A DNA stretch of 64,000 bases from JAAYHG01 sp012735455 (GTDB lineage Bacteria > Bacillota > DTU030 > DUMP01), in the NCBI GenBank assembly GCA_050951365.1, contig JBMNIX010000009.1:235468-299467 (forward strand). Direction: 5' to 3'. Numbering within the stretch: the first letter of the stretch is position 1; each line of letters opens with the position of its first letter. Under the pieces are notes generated by a model that worked only from the letters and a program-made list of their open reading frames with translations, made no database searches and was not told the origin of the DNA. Shown here in pieces: positions 26,264 through 35,750 of the stretch. The translations under genes were made by a program, and so were the position numbers.

Positions 26264-26407
26264 CTGTTTCACCCTCTCCGCCCAAGATGTTTCTGCCAAT
26301 CCCTCTATAGAACGACGCGACTTAGAACAATTTCGTTCCCTTAACAGCAACAATTAGAACAGCAGGCTGAGGCAGTTTGTGCAGCGCTCTAAGGAAAGGT
26401 GATAAGC

Positions 26408-27121
26408 TTGCGCAAGACAAGGCTGCTGATATTCCTCTTCATCTTAACTGCCGCTTTCATCTGTCTGCGACAATCCGGACCAGTCTCTCCCCCTGTCACT
26501 CCGCCTGGAGATCCTTCCTTCCAAACAACACCCCCTGGGATTTCCAATCAACTTGTAGTGGAAACAATCGTCCTCGCCCACGACGAAGATGGAGACGGCA
26601 TACTGGACCTGGCTGACATAGTACAAGGCGCGCGCGATTACGTGAATACGCGGCCCAAGTATAAGAGTGCTTACTACTCCGGGGGATATCCCCCGGCCGA
26701 GGAAGGCGTTTGCACCGATGTCATCTGGCAGGCTTTCAAGGCGGCTGGCTACGACCTAAAGGGCATGGTGGATGAAGACATTCGGAAGAACCTCCGCTCC
26801 TATCCTCGCGTGAACGGACGGCCAGATCCCAACATCGATTTTCGCCGCGTAAAAAACCTCAACGTCTTCTTTCAGCGCCACGCGACAGTGCTCACTACGG
26901 AGGTTAAACCTGGTGATCCCGAAAACCTCAAGGAGTGGCAACCCGGTGACATAGTGGTCTTCGGGACCCCCGTAGACCATATTGCTATCGTCTCAGACCG
27001 ACGACGCCCCGACGGTGTCCCTCTGCTTTTACATAACGCAGGTCCTCACGCAACAGAGGCCGACTGCCTCCTCTCCTGGTCCTCACCCATAATTGGTCAC
27101 TATCGCTTCCCCAGGCTCTAA
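26408..27121 (+). CDS. DUF1287 domain secreted protein
   Basis: About 237 residues. I prefer the TTG at 26408 (preceded by AAGGAAAGGTGAT) over the GTG at 26399. The N-terminus is a signal peptide or anchor (LLIFLFILTAAFICL) followed by a Pro-rich stretch. An EF-hand-like DEDGDGILDLADIV leads into the DUF1287 core: GGYPPAEEGVCTDVIWQAFKAAGYDL, NIDFRRVKNLNVFFQRH, EWQPGDIVVFGTPVDHIAIVSD, IGHYRF. The Cys, His and Asp residues resemble an NlpC/P60-like cysteine hydrolase fold, so cell-wall or peptide hydrolysis is possible; that is inference. Confidence 0.82.
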   Translation: MRKTRLLIFLFILTAAFICLRQSGPVSPPVTPPGDPSFQTTPPGISNQLVVETIVLAHDEDGDGILDLADIVQGARDYVNTRPKYKSAYYSGGYPPAEEGVCTDVIWQAFKAAGYDLKGMVDEDIRKNLRSYPRVNGRPDPNIDFRRVKNLNVFFQRHATVLTTEVKPGDPENLKEWQPGDIVVFGTPVDHIAIVSDRRRPDGVPLLLHNAGPHATEADCLLSWSSPIIGHYRFPRL

Positions 27122-27204
27122 ATACGCATTGGCAGCATGTTCGGCAGGTCTGCCCGGTGCTTTCAGTCACGCTCAAGAATAGATAAGATACGGGGGAGAT
27201 ATGT

Positions 27205-28629
27205 GTGAAGTTCGTCCATGTTAAGCTGCTTGTCTTTTTCCTGTTTCTATTATGTACGACCCCTCTAACAGTCAGCGCAAACGCCGGGCCCAGCTATTGG
27301 CATGGCTACCCCTCATACGAGGTCCTCGCCGTCGACAAGGACTGTCCCCTTCAGGTAAAAAGCGAAAGACTCCTTTTTGACCTCAGTGCCGACAGCAGGT
27401 CTTCTTACACCGTACAAGGACAGGTTACAGCCGCGTACAGGATGCTGAATCCCACCGCCAATGATCTCGCAGTCCAGATGGCTTTCCCACTCATAAGCTC
27501 CCCCGCTGCTTTTTCCGCGCAGAACGTCACTGTGACAGTTGATGACAGAGATGTGCCTTACAGGCTATACTTGGGAAATGCGGTGGACAGCTACGGCGCT
27601 GAGGGCGAAGAAAAAAACCTCGCTTTCGACGATATTCTTGCCACAGTCACCAACCAACCCTATCAGCCTGAACACTTCTCCGGACAAGAGACAGGGCAGC
27701 TGTACTCACTGGAAGTAACACCCACCACGGATCAAAGCATCCACCTGGTAGTGGACTTTGAGTTTGACCCCGACAAAACCTCGATACTCACCAACGGCTT
27801 TAGCCGCTTTGAGCGCCACGGCAATCTGGTGAGAGTTGCAAGCCGGTGTTATGAGCCCAGGCGGCTAGAAATCTTCGTGATCGGGGCGGATATTGATTTT
27901 AAAACCAGTGCCTATATCGATGGACAGCTCCAACAGAGGACCAATCTCTATTCCATTCATACTTCCAAAGGAAAAGTGGCACTCCGTCCTTACCTCCTTA
28001 GCAGCCTGAAAAGCTGGTTGGAGGAGTTGGCGGCAGAGACCGGAACCACCATTCCGCTCGCCCGCACCTTCTCGGAACAGCAGCTGTATGACTTGTACGC
28101 ATCCGCTCTGGACAGGTACCTGACTGGCGGGTTTTGCGAACTGCAAGAGCTGCATCACGTGCTCCACGAAGAGCGTGTTCTCACACTGGTTTATGATGTT
28201 GACTTCCCCGCGCGTTCGACAAGAAAAGTAAACGTCACCTACAACACAGTCGCCACCATGGACAGGCGCAAGACGGCACATCCGGTCTACACTTTCACCT
28301 ACATATTGAACCCGGCGCGATATTGGAACAGCTTCGGGAGCTTGACCATCGACATTAGCACTCCGCCGGAGGCTCCTCATGTGATCGCTAGTAACCTCGA
28401 CCTTACTCAGATCGAAGAACAGCGTTATACCACCACCGTTCCCTCTCTCCCTGATCATGACTTTGTCTTCTCTATTTACGCCCACAAGAGCATCTCTCTC
28501 CTGGACCGCATCACTGGTGTGTTTAATGCCAGCTTTGAGTATTCTATCCTTCTTGTGGTTGGCGGGATCATCCTTGCCGGTATGGTCGTCGTGCTCACGG
28601 GACTGACCAGGTTTCTGAGACACAAGTAG
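27205..28629 (+). CDS. Secreted, C-terminally anchored protein of unknown function
   Basis: 474 residues, GTG start at 27205 with GGGGGAG upstream. A clear signal peptide (KLLVFFLFLLCTTPLTVSANA) and one C-terminal membrane helix (ILLVVGGIILAGMVVVLTGL) with a basic tail give a type I topology: almost all of it lies outside. The exposed part is beta-rich with repeated aromatic/charged strands and looks like two or three sandwich domains (for example YTVQGQVTAAYRMLNPTAND and RVLTLVYDVDFPARS). I recognise no family. It follows the DUF1287 gene by 83 bases on the same strand. Confidence 0.7.
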   Translation: MKFVHVKLLVFFLFLLCTTPLTVSANAGPSYWHGYPSYEVLAVDKDCPLQVKSERLLFDLSADSRSSYTVQGQVTAAYRMLNPTANDLAVQMAFPLISSPAAFSAQNVTVTVDDRDVPYRLYLGNAVDSYGAEGEEKNLAFDDILATVTNQPYQPEHFSGQETGQLYSLEVTPTTDQSIHLVVDFEFDPDKTSILTNGFSRFERHGNLVRVASRCYEPRRLEIFVIGADIDFKTSAYIDGQLQQRTNLYSIHTSKGKVALRPYLLSSLKSWLEELAAETGTTIPLARTFSEQQLYDLYASALDRYLTGGFCELQELHHVLHEERVLTLVYDVDFPARSTRKVNVTYNTVATMDRRKTAHPVYTFTYILNPARYWNSFGSLTIDISTPPEAPHVIASNLDLTQIEEQRYTTTVPSLPDHDFVFSIYAHKSISLLDRITGVFNASFEYSILLVVGGIILAGMVVVLTGLTRFLRHK

Positions 28630-28745
28630 ACCAATACGCTGCCATTGGGCGCAGCTTTTCCTTTCCCCAATCGGAAGTGATGTAAAGAAGAACCAAGAAC
28701 AATACCCATGCCACGTTCTTATCCTGTCCCTGGGAGGAATAACAC

Positions 28746-29987
28746 TTGACTACTGTCCTTGTCATCGGCGGCGGTGCCGCTGGCATGATGGCAGCTGCTC
28801 AAGCTGCTCTGTCCGGAGCCGAAGTAACCATCCTGGAACGCAACAGCTGCCTGGGAAAGAAACTCTCCATTACCGGTGGGGGCCGCTGTAATCTCACCCA
28901 CGCCGCCACTGTGCCTACCTTGATAGAAAACATCCCCGGTAACGGTCGTTTTCTCTACAGTGCCTTTACCACCTTCAATAGCCAGGACTGTCAGCGCTTT
29001 TTTACAAAGCTGGGTGTACACCTCAAGGTAGAGGTAGACGGCCGTGTTTTCCCTGTCTCCGATCGCTCCCATGATGTTATCGCTGCTTTTCAGGCTTTCC
29101 TAGTAAGATCAGGCGCCAGAATCCAATTTCACAGCCGCGTACAAGAACTGCTCACAGATGAGGGCAGAATAATAGGTGTAGTGGCAGCTGGGCACAGAAT
29201 TCTGTCTCCTGTTGTAATCCTCGCCAGCGGTGGCACCTCCTACCCCGAGACCGGCTCTACCGGCGACGGTTATCGCCTGGCAAAGAGTGTCGGCCACACT
29301 ATTATTGAACCAAAGCCATCTTTGGTTCCCCTGGAAACAGAAGAGAACTGGCCGAAGTCACTCGCAGGGCTGTCTCTGCCAGGTTTAACCCTTACCCTCT
29401 ATGAGGGTGACCGAGTACTGGGCAGCCGAACTGGCGACCTTCTTTTCACCCATTTCGGTGTCAGCGGTCCCGCTGTTCTGCTATTGAGCCGCCTAGTCAC
29501 CCATCGTACAGGACAGGGACCACTACGACTTACGTTCAACCTCCTGCCAGGACTTTCCCCGAAACAATTAGATGGGCACCTACAGCACATTTTTGCCACA
29601 GCCCCCTGCCGTCAATTAGCGACCAGCCTGGCAGAGCTGTTGCCCAGACGCCTGGCACCAGTTGTGTCCACTATAGCAGAGCTCGATCCGGCCAAACCTG
29701 TTCATCAGGTAACAAAAATAGAGCGATCACGCCTGCTTCAAGTCATGACCGCTCTCACCCTCAAGATCTCCGGGACCCGTCCTCTATCTCAGGCTATTGT
29801 TACTGCCGGCGGTGTTAGCACTAAGGAAATCAACCCAAGAACAATGGGATCCAAGCTGGTTTCAGGCCTCTTCTTTGCTGGCGAAGTAATCGACGTGGAC
29901 GGCTACACCGGCGGTTATAACCTTCAAGCCGCTTTCTCTACCGGCTATTTGGCTGGAAAGAACGCGGCAGTCTTTCACAGGACCTAA
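28746..29987 (+). CDS. HI0933/YhiN family FAD-dependent oxidoreductase
   Basis: 413-residue flavoprotein. TTG start at 28746 behind GGGAGGAAT. The FAD-binding motif VLVIGGGAAGMMAA opens the protein, followed by the family marker SITGGGRCNLTH, the segment LASGGTSYPETGSTGDGYRLA and the C-terminal VTAGGVSTKEINPRTMGSKLV...GEVIDVDGYTGGYNLQAAFSTGYLAG. Proteins of this family have no settled reaction; some work on tRNA or on cofactor reduction. It ends convergently with the PII-like gene, overlapping it by four bases. Confidence 0.88.
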   Translation: MTTVLVIGGGAAGMMAAAQAALSGAEVTILERNSCLGKKLSITGGGRCNLTHAATVPTLIENIPGNGRFLYSAFTTFNSQDCQRFFTKLGVHLKVEVDGRVFPVSDRSHDVIAAFQAFLVRSGARIQFHSRVQELLTDEGRIIGVVAAGHRILSPVVILASGGTSYPETGSTGDGYRLAKSVGHTIIEPKPSLVPLETEENWPKSLAGLSLPGLTLTLYEGDRVLGSRTGDLLFTHFGVSGPAVLLLSRLVTHRTGQGPLRLTFNLLPGLSPKQLDGHLQHIFATAPCRQLATSLAELLPRRLAPVVSTIAELDPAKPVHQVTKIERSRLLQVMTALTLKISGTRPLSQAIVTAGGVSTKEINPRTMGSKLVSGLFFAGEVIDVDGYTGGYNLQAAFSTGYLAGKNAAVFHRT

Positions 29988-30691
29988 GACTTACCCTTTT
30001 GCCCATGGACAAGACCAACTGTCTTCTCCACACTCAGCACAAATGCAATGCCCTTGCCCGGCTTATCCAAAGACAGCTCCTTAACAATTGCATCTAATAC
30101 AGCCTTGGTTTTATCCTGCGGTATTAGTGTTAGGACAATGTCCTTCTCAGGTTCAATGGAGATACCTAAGAAGGTCTGCGTTTCGTGGTGGGTACCAGTT
30201 CCACGCCCGTGGATGATCGTACCGCCCTGCGCTCCAGCTGCCTTGGAGGCAGCCACAACATCTTCAGCCAATCCTCGATCAACTATTGTCACAATCAGCT
30301 CAAAGGGCACAGGATTATCCATCTCCTCAGAACTCCCTTCCTTCAAATTAGACCGCACCGCCTCAGTCGGCACAGACTTCTTTGGAGCCAAGAGTACTTT
30401 GAGAGGAAGCCTAAACAAGATTCCATGACCTGGCTCTTGAAGTCCTGTAGTACTCAGAATGCCGGCAACAATATCGTCCTCTTGGCCAGGAGTCGACAGG
30501 GAGAGCACGACTTCTCGATCAAGACTGTCAAGCCCAAAAAGGGACAGGATTCTCTTGTTTGCGGTTCCCTTCCCATTGAGGATAGTATTGTAAACGCTAC
30601 CTTTCTGAGCAGCGGCTCTGGCTACCTTGGATCCCATACCTTTATTGACAATTACAGCTATAAGCACACCGTTTTGGGGTACTTGGTTCAC
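29984..30691 (-). CDS. Tandem PII-like regulatory protein
   Basis: About 235 residues made of two PII-like (GlnB-fold) domains. Domain 1 runs about residues 5-100 (VLIAVIVNKGMGSKVARAAAQKG, TILNGKG), domain 2 about 128-225 (FELIVTIVDRGLAEDVVAASKAAGAQ, GTIIHGRGTG, EKDIVLTLIP, KPGKGIAFVLSVEKTVGL). A charged linker separates them. The uridylylation tyrosine of GlnB T-loops is not evident. I choose the GTG at 30691 because AGGAGGA lies eight bases upstream; the frame is open to an earlier ATG at 30733. It lies about 45 bases after a tandem DUF1538 membrane protein, its probable target. Confidence 0.85.
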   Translation of the reverse strand: MNQVPQNGVLIAVIVNKGMGSKVARAAAQKGSVYNTILNGKGTANKRILSLFGLDSLDREVVLSLSTPGQEDDIVAGILSTTGLQEPGHGILFRLPLKVLLAPKKSVPTEAVRSNLKEGSSEEMDNPVPFELIVTIVDRGLAEDVVAASKAAGAQGGTIIHGRGTGTHHETQTFLGISIEPEKDIVLTLIPQDKTKAVLDAIVKELSLDKPGKGIAFVLSVEKTVGLVHGQKGKS

Positions 30692-30738
30692 ACACTTTCC
30701 TCCTTCTGCTTGTAGGCTTAAGCATCTTTCCATTCTTG

Positions 30739-32241
30739 TTACACTTCTTGCCCTTCTTCCAGCAACCTTACTTTCTTAGTCTTGCTCTCATAAATCATGC
30801 CTACAGCCTGAAGCACAATTATCGGCATCATGGCCACCATGGCCACCACACCAAAAGCATCCGCAAGTACATTGCCTCCCAACCCCTGCGAGGCGCCTAT
30901 AGCCAATGCTAGTACGAAAGTAGCAGTTATGGGACCCGTGGCAACTCCACCAGAATCAAAGGCAATTGCTGTAAATAAAGGCGGAGACTTGCGCATTATT
31001 AGAAACGCAAACGCATAACCAGGCAGAACAAACCACCAGATACTGCTACCTGTCCGAATTCTTAACATGGAAAGACCTACGGCCGCGGCTACACTGATCC
31101 CTAGGGCACCTAGTATTATTCTCCTATTAACATATCCACCAGTCACTTCCTCAACCTGACTATTCAAAACGTATACTGATGGCTCAGCGAAAACTACAGA
31201 AAAGCCTAGAATAACACCCACAGGTATCAATGCCCAGCTATTATTGAAGGCCAGATCCTGGCCCAGCTCACGGGCTGTACCGCTAAAGCCGGCATTGACC
31301 CCTGTTAAGAACAACACTAATCCTATCAGCGTAAAAACCAGCCCGATGCATATCCTTCGCAAAGCCCTGCGTGATAGTTTAAGTAAAGTGAGTTGCATGC
31401 CAATAAAAATCACTACTATAGGTGACAGCGCGATTAGGGCTTTTGAAAGCTCATGTCTAATCGTCGCCAGGATTGTCATCCAAAGTCCGGTATCCGCAGC
31501 TGCTTCCGCACCAGCGGATATGGAAGCCTGGGACGATTCGGCGCCGCCGAAAATTAACCCTAAAGCCAGCACTGCTATAACTGGCCCTGTGCACGCGAGC
31601 CCCAATAAACCAAAGCTGTCATCTTCTGCCTTCTTATCACCACGAACTGAGGCAACGCCTACACCAAGCGCCAGTATAAAAGGTACCGTCAGGGGTCCGG
31701 TTGTAACACCGCCGGAATCAAATGCAACCGATAGGAAATCCGGAGCAACAAAAGTGACGATGGCAGCCAGTGCAAAGATAACGATCCACAAAAACAGAAG
31801 CACACGAGAGATTGGAATCTGTAAAAGGATGCGCAATAATGCCAAAGCTACCGTTAATCCTAAGCCGACAGAAACCGTTACCATCAGTACGGCATGTGAG
31901 ACCATCCCTTCTGATGCTTGAAACACCTGCTGCGCCAATACCTGTAAATCGGGATCGGCTATTGTAACCATAAAGCCAGTAAGGAAACCAAGGATCAGGA
32001 CTAAAGCAAGGCTACGCCTCTTGGTCATTGCAGCCCCAACTTCTTCACCCATTGGGACCATGCTAACGTCCACGCCGAAATTGAAAATCCCCAACCCGAG
32101 AACGACCATGATAGCTCCTATAGTAAATGTTTGCAAAGTAAGCGCATCCAAAGGCGCAATAGTAAAATGAAGAATTAGCACAATAATAACTATAGGTATA
32201 ACGGACATTACTACTTCGGACATCTTTTTGACAAAATCCAT
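30739..32241 (-). CDS. Tandem DUF1538 membrane protein (putative transporter)
   Basis: About 500 residues, two homologous halves of six or so membrane helices each. The repeat mark is AFDSGGVTTGPLTVPFILALGVG in the first half and AFDSGGVATGPITATFVLALAIG in the second (shown in part), each after a proline-containing helix. The early signature FGVDVSMVPMGEEVGA is also family-specific. Single DUF1538 genes often occur in pairs; here both are in one chain. I choose ATG 32241 (MDFVKKM) with AAGGAG upstream; a TTG at 32286 is possible. The function is unknown; coupling to a PII-like protein points to a regulated ion or nutrient carrier. Confidence 0.85.
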   Translation of the reverse strand: MDFVKKMSEVVMSVIPIVIIVLILHFTIAPLDALTLQTFTIGAIMVVLGLGIFNFGVDVSMVPMGEEVGAAMTKRRSLALVLILGFLTGFMVTIADPDLQVLAQQVFQASEGMVSHAVLMVTVSVGLGLTVALALLRILLQIPISRVLLFLWIVIFALAAIVTFVAPDFLSVAFDSGGVTTGPLTVPFILALGVGVASVRGDKKAEDDSFGLLGLACTGPVIAVLALGLIFGGAESSQASISAGAEAAADTGLWMTILATIRHELSKALIALSPIVVIFIGMQLTLLKLSRRALRRICIGLVFTLIGLVLFLTGVNAGFSGTARELGQDLAFNNSWALIPVGVILGFSVVFAEPSVYVLNSQVEEVTGGYVNRRIILGALGISVAAAVGLSMLRIRTGSSIWWFVLPGYAFAFLIMRKSPPLFTAIAFDSGGVATGPITATFVLALAIGASQGLGGNVLADAFGVVAMVAMMPIIVLQAVGMIYESKTKKVRLLEEGQEV

Positions 32242-32315
32242 ATAAGCACTCCTTACAGCACGGTCGATGAACAGCGGGTCCTTCAATGCGTAATGACAAT
32301 TCCCACTTGGAGTTG

Positions 32316-32344
32316 ATTATATCACAAAACCCAGCTACCGCCAA
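32316..32344 (-). promoter_or_regulatory. Promoter of the DUF1538-PII operon
   Basis: Minus strand: -35 TTGGCG, 17 bases, perfect -10 TATAAT with TGA before it. It lies about 75 bases upstream of the DUF1538 start. The rest of the 440-base gap (32242-32679) holds only the terminator at 32551-32582. Confidence 0.65.
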
Positions 32345-32550
32345 CCAACTGTTAGGATGCAGCATCGCACGAGTCAAACGTCGCCTCCAGCACTGCCATT
32401 TGACAAATAGCCGTTACCCAAAACAACCCTGGCTGGAAACACTGTCACCAGGCCGTAACCCCCAGCATCACAGCAGGGCCGGGTCATGCTTCCAACTTGG
32501 ACACAAGGGACAGTAGCAGTCACCGGTGGGTTGAGAAAGGGTGGTATTCA

Positions 32551-32582
32551 TACACAAAGAAACCTGTAGGATTGCCTACAGG
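32551..32582 (-). terminator. Terminator after the YdeI-like gene
   Basis: Perfect eight-pair stem CCTGTAGG / CCTACAGG with a four-base loop, followed by TTTCTTTGTG on the minus strand. Confidence 0.7.
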
Positions 32583-32679
32583 CTGGACTGTTCTTTGGGG
32601 ATCAGCACTACTAACCAAAAATCTCATGTCGCCCCTCTTCTCCTTGTTTAACAGCTTCCAAAAGGAAGGCTTACTTAGA

Positions 32680-33161
32680 CTATCGAATCTTTTCTTTGTG
32701 AGCGACCATCTCAGTGACTCTTTTGATTCGCCTCGCAACAGTGTCCTCTCTCTTGGCCGAGGTAATATACCTGATGAAGGTGTTCTTTTGGCTGGCAGTA
32801 AGTCCGTTGAAGAACTGTTCTGCTTCCGGGTTCTGGGAGAGGAAAGACTTTAATCCTTCCGGTAAAGGGTCAACCCTGTTCTCGTTATCAACCTTAATTG
32901 TAACTGACACCATATCTCCAGGCTGTTTCCCAATAGCCTTCCTGATGGCCTTTTGTACCATAATTATATGACAGGGCGTTTTCATTTTGGTTAGGATACC
33001 TCTATACCCCATCCCGTCGAAGCCGCCACAACCTTAACCTGACCCTTGGTACCAAACTCCGTCTCTACATTGTACGGAAATCCCACGTACGCACCATCCA
33101 AATCTTCAATCGGCTGAATGTCCGCCTCGAAGCGATACTCCCTCTCCATGACCATTTTCAT
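32680..33161 (-). CDS. DUF1905/YdeI (OmdA) family protein (single-base frame break)
   Basis: About 160 residues in two parts. The N-terminal DUF1905 beta barrel is readable from the ATGs at 33161-33149: YRFEADIQPIEDLDGAYVGF, YNVETEFGTKGQVKVVAA. Near 33019-33022 the frame changes; one more T (GCTTTC instead of GCTTC) joins it to FDGMGYRGILTKM and HIIMVQKAIRKAIGKQPGDMV. The C-terminal half (LPEGLKSFLSQNPEAEQFF, KNTFIRYITSAKREDTVARRI) is the YdeI bacteriocin-protection-like domain. As given, the ORF would start at 33012 and lack the barrel. Family function is poorly known. Confidence 0.8.
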
Positions 33162-33185
33162 CCCCTTAGCTCCAGGCTATCTCGT

Positions 33186-33932
33186 CTATGCCCGAGTCAG
33201 GATCAGCGGCCCATCTGCTGTTATGGCCACTGTATGTTCATACTGGGCCGACAACTTACCATCGACAGTCCTAGCTGTCCAACCATTGGGGTCCACCCGG
33301 CTGTGCCATGTCCCTTCATTTATCATGGGTTCTATTGTGATGACCATACCTTCCTGTAATCTAAGGCCCCTTCCCGGGTTGCCAAAATGGGGGATCTGCG
33401 GGTCCTCGTGTATACTGGGTCCAATGCCATGGCCAGTGAAGTCTCTAACCACGGAATAACCCTGCGTTTCTACATAAGTCTGAATCGAATGCCCAATGTC
33501 GCCAATCCTATTGCCAATTATCGCCCGCTCAATACCCTTATACAAAGCTCCATGTGTCACTTCTAATAAGCGTTTTGCTGTATCAGAGATCTTGCCAACC
33601 GCATAAGACCAAGCAGAGTCTGCCAGGGCACCACCTAGATTAACCACCATATCAATGGTCACTATATCACCATTCTCTAAAGGAGTCTTTCTAGGAAAAC
33701 CGTGGCAGATTTCATCATTAACAGAGGCGCAAGTGGCATACTTATAGCCTTTATATCCCTTCTGTTCCGGTGTGGCACCGTGTCTTTTGAGAAAATCCTC
33801 TACAAAGCTGTCAATATCTAGGGTTGTGATACCCGGCTCAATTATTTTTTCTATTTCCTTGTGGCACACAGCAAGCAATTGGCCCGCCTCACGCATCTGG
33901 CGGATTTCTTCCTTGGATTTTAGAACAACCAC
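33186..33932 (-). CDS. map: Methionine aminopeptidase, type I
   Basis: Removes the N-terminal methionine from new proteins. About 248 residues from the GTG at 33932, which has AAGGAGAG upstream; an ATG at 33971 would add 13 residues. Metal ligands follow the pita-bread pattern: TIDMVVNLGG, ADSAW (two Asp), GHGIGPSIHEDP (His), ITIEPM (Glu), YEHTVAIT (Glu). NDEICHGFP carries the substrate His. There is no N-terminal zinc-finger or SH3 extension. It stands alone, away from the ribosomal-protein cluster where map often lies. Confidence 0.93.
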   Translation of the reverse strand: MVVLKSKEEIRQMREAGQLLAVCHKEIEKIIEPGITTLDIDSFVEDFLKRHGATPEQKGYKGYKYATCASVNDEICHGFPRKTPLENGDIVTIDMVVNLGGALADSAWSYAVGKISDTAKRLLEVTHGALYKGIERAIIGNRIGDIGHSIQTYVETQGYSVVRDFTGHGIGPSIHEDPQIPHFGNPGRGLRLQEGMVITIEPMINEGTWHSRVDPNGWTARTVDGKLSAQYEHTVAITADGPLILTRA

Positions 33933-34115
33933 TTTATCTCTCCTTACGTTCTCGACACCGCTAACTGCCAAAGTTCCCTGTCCATTCTAACACAGAAGCA
34001 TTGACTTGGGGATCCATCGTTCAGGGTTGACGATCCTTTCGCCCTCCTGCTTATTCACGATACTTTGCAGCCTTTTTGTCGTCTAAAGCATATATAGGTT
34101 GAGGGGGTAAGGCTA

Positions 34116-34398
34116 ATGGCATCTGGGTCCTATCCACCGGAGGACTTTGAGTTATTTGTAACAAAGTATGAAAACAGGCTCTATCGCACTGCACTCGCTA
34201 TTACAGCAAACGTATCAGATGCCGACCCTACCTCCCAAATACCGCACTGTCATCCATCTGTTCTATTACGAAGGTTATTCCATAAAGGATATTTCTAGAC
34301 TGACCGGACAAAAGGAATCCACTATCAGAAGCCATTTAACTCGTGCCCGGCAGAAGCTCAAATCTGTCTTAAAGGAGGAGGACTATGAGACCATATAA
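34116..34398 (+). pseudogene. ECF-type sigma factor gene with large internal deletion
   Basis: The start is good (ATG 34116 after GAGGGGGTAAGG) and the first 38 residues match sigma region 2.1 (FELFVTKYENRLYRTALAITANVSDAD in part). Then, in a different frame, the sequence jumps to region 4: LPPKYRTVIHLFYYEGYSIKDISRLTGQ and STIRSHLTRARQKLKSVL. About 80 residues (regions 2.2 to the linker) that should lie between SDA(E)D and LPPKYR are gone, and the two halves are out of register. No single-base change could restore it. The end overlaps the start of the putative anti-sigma gene, the normal sigma/anti-sigma arrangement. Confidence 0.75.
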
Positions 34399-35683
34399 TG
34401 AATACATGGATAAAACATCGGTTTCAGGTACATTGCATCAAAGAATTATTTCGTTTGCCAATGGAAGGCCCAAGCGTCATCCTATTGTGACTAAGCACTA
34501 TGCCGCAGCCTTTGCTTGTCTTGCTGTGGCCTTGCTTGGAGCTTTTACAATACCAAGACTAATGCAATACAATATAACGCCGACAGCGGGTAATCACCCT
34601 GCTATCTTGCAGCCTGGTTCGAGGACAACCATATCCAACCCATATAATAAGTATACATTGGATTTCAATAGAGCTGAAGGACAGCTTGCGGCCAAAGTCT
34701 ATATTCCGGGGCATTTTTGGCAGGAACTGACTGATAAAGAGCTGAAAGCAGCTTTTCCCGGCCTGACAGAGACGCACAGTATTACGGCCACCGCTAATTT
34801 CCAAAGCGATGAGAGGGGAGCCTCCCTATTCAATATTGATGCCCACGCCGTATCTGCCACCGGACTCAAGACATATATCCAGCTAGCACCCGGCGAAGTC
34901 ATCCTTGACTATAAGTTTGCCGCCGAAGCAAAACCCTCATATGTTCTCGGAACAGCGGTTATGGCAGGCTATTTTGAAACTCAACCAAACAGCAAGGGAC
35001 CAAGCGACATCATTTATTTTGCGTCCTTCAAGCTTTCCGGTATAGCCTACTATGTTGAGCTTGGCGGAGCGGAGGCAGAAAAGGAAGCTCTTAAAGATGA
35101 AATCTCTGAGTTAATCGGTCTTCTGATTGAAGGAGGAGCAGCCGATCTCAGCGTACTCCATCCTGTCGTACCCGAGCTGCGCGAGGATCGGCTTAATCTG
35201 GATGAAGCTCACGCAGATGCCGATTTCGGTGCGTACCTACCAGCAACACTCCCAGAAGGGTTTGTTTTTCAGGACGCTTTGCGCTTTATCAATCAAGAGC
35301 GGAATGAACTAAATGTCCGTTGGGAAAAGGGCATGGGGTATATCGATTGGCGTGTTTCATATCTTGATGGTAACGACAAAGCGCGTATCACATCTGTTGC
35401 CGACAGGAAGAATTACGACCTTTCGCTCTATCCCATTCCCCGCGCCGACTCAGTACCCGACGATTTACGGGAGATTGTTGACAATCCAATCTTCCTTATA
35501 GACGAGCTGACGCTCGCTGCAGTACGGTCAAGGACTTATGAGGTCTCAGATTCGGGTGATGAGCCAGGCTCACGAATGAAATTCGGCGTATTATACGAGG
35601 ATGTTCTGGTGGAACTCACTGCCAAAGACGCCAAACCGGAAGCAATGTTTGATGTCCTTCAGCAGATTAGGAAAGAAATATGA
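34385..35683 (+). CDS. Membrane-anchored protein, putative anti-sigma factor
   Basis: 432 residues. The N-terminal 40 residues are cytoplasmic and basic, one membrane helix follows (YAAAFACLAVALLGAFTIPRL), and the remaining 370 residues are extracellular. This topology and the overlap with an ECF sigma gene indicate an anti-sigma role. No ZAS zinc motif is visible. The external part has DUF4367-like features near the end (LPEGFVFQDALRF, VRSRTYEVSDSGDEPGSRMKF in part). ATG at 34385 lies behind AAAGGAGGA. With its sigma partner destroyed, it may now be useless or act on another sigma factor. Confidence 0.65.
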   Translation: MRPYNEYMDKTSVSGTLHQRIISFANGRPKRHPIVTKHYAAAFACLAVALLGAFTIPRLMQYNITPTAGNHPAILQPGSRTTISNPYNKYTLDFNRAEGQLAAKVYIPGHFWQELTDKELKAAFPGLTETHSITATANFQSDERGASLFNIDAHAVSATGLKTYIQLAPGEVILDYKFAAEAKPSYVLGTAVMAGYFETQPNSKGPSDIIYFASFKLSGIAYYVELGGAEAEKEALKDEISELIGLLIEGGAADLSVLHPVVPELREDRLNLDEAHADADFGAYLPATLPEGFVFQDALRFINQERNELNVRWEKGMGYIDWRVSYLDGNDKARITSVADRKNYDLSLYPIPRADSVPDDLREIVDNPIFLIDELTLAAVRSRTYEVSDSGDEPGSRMKFGVLYEDVLVELTAKDAKPEAMFDVLQQIRKEI

Positions 35684-35750
35684 AAGTACCGTCCCTTGCC
35701 ATACACAAACCTCGGTTCCAGAACCGGGGTTCCACGCAAAGCCGCAGTTC

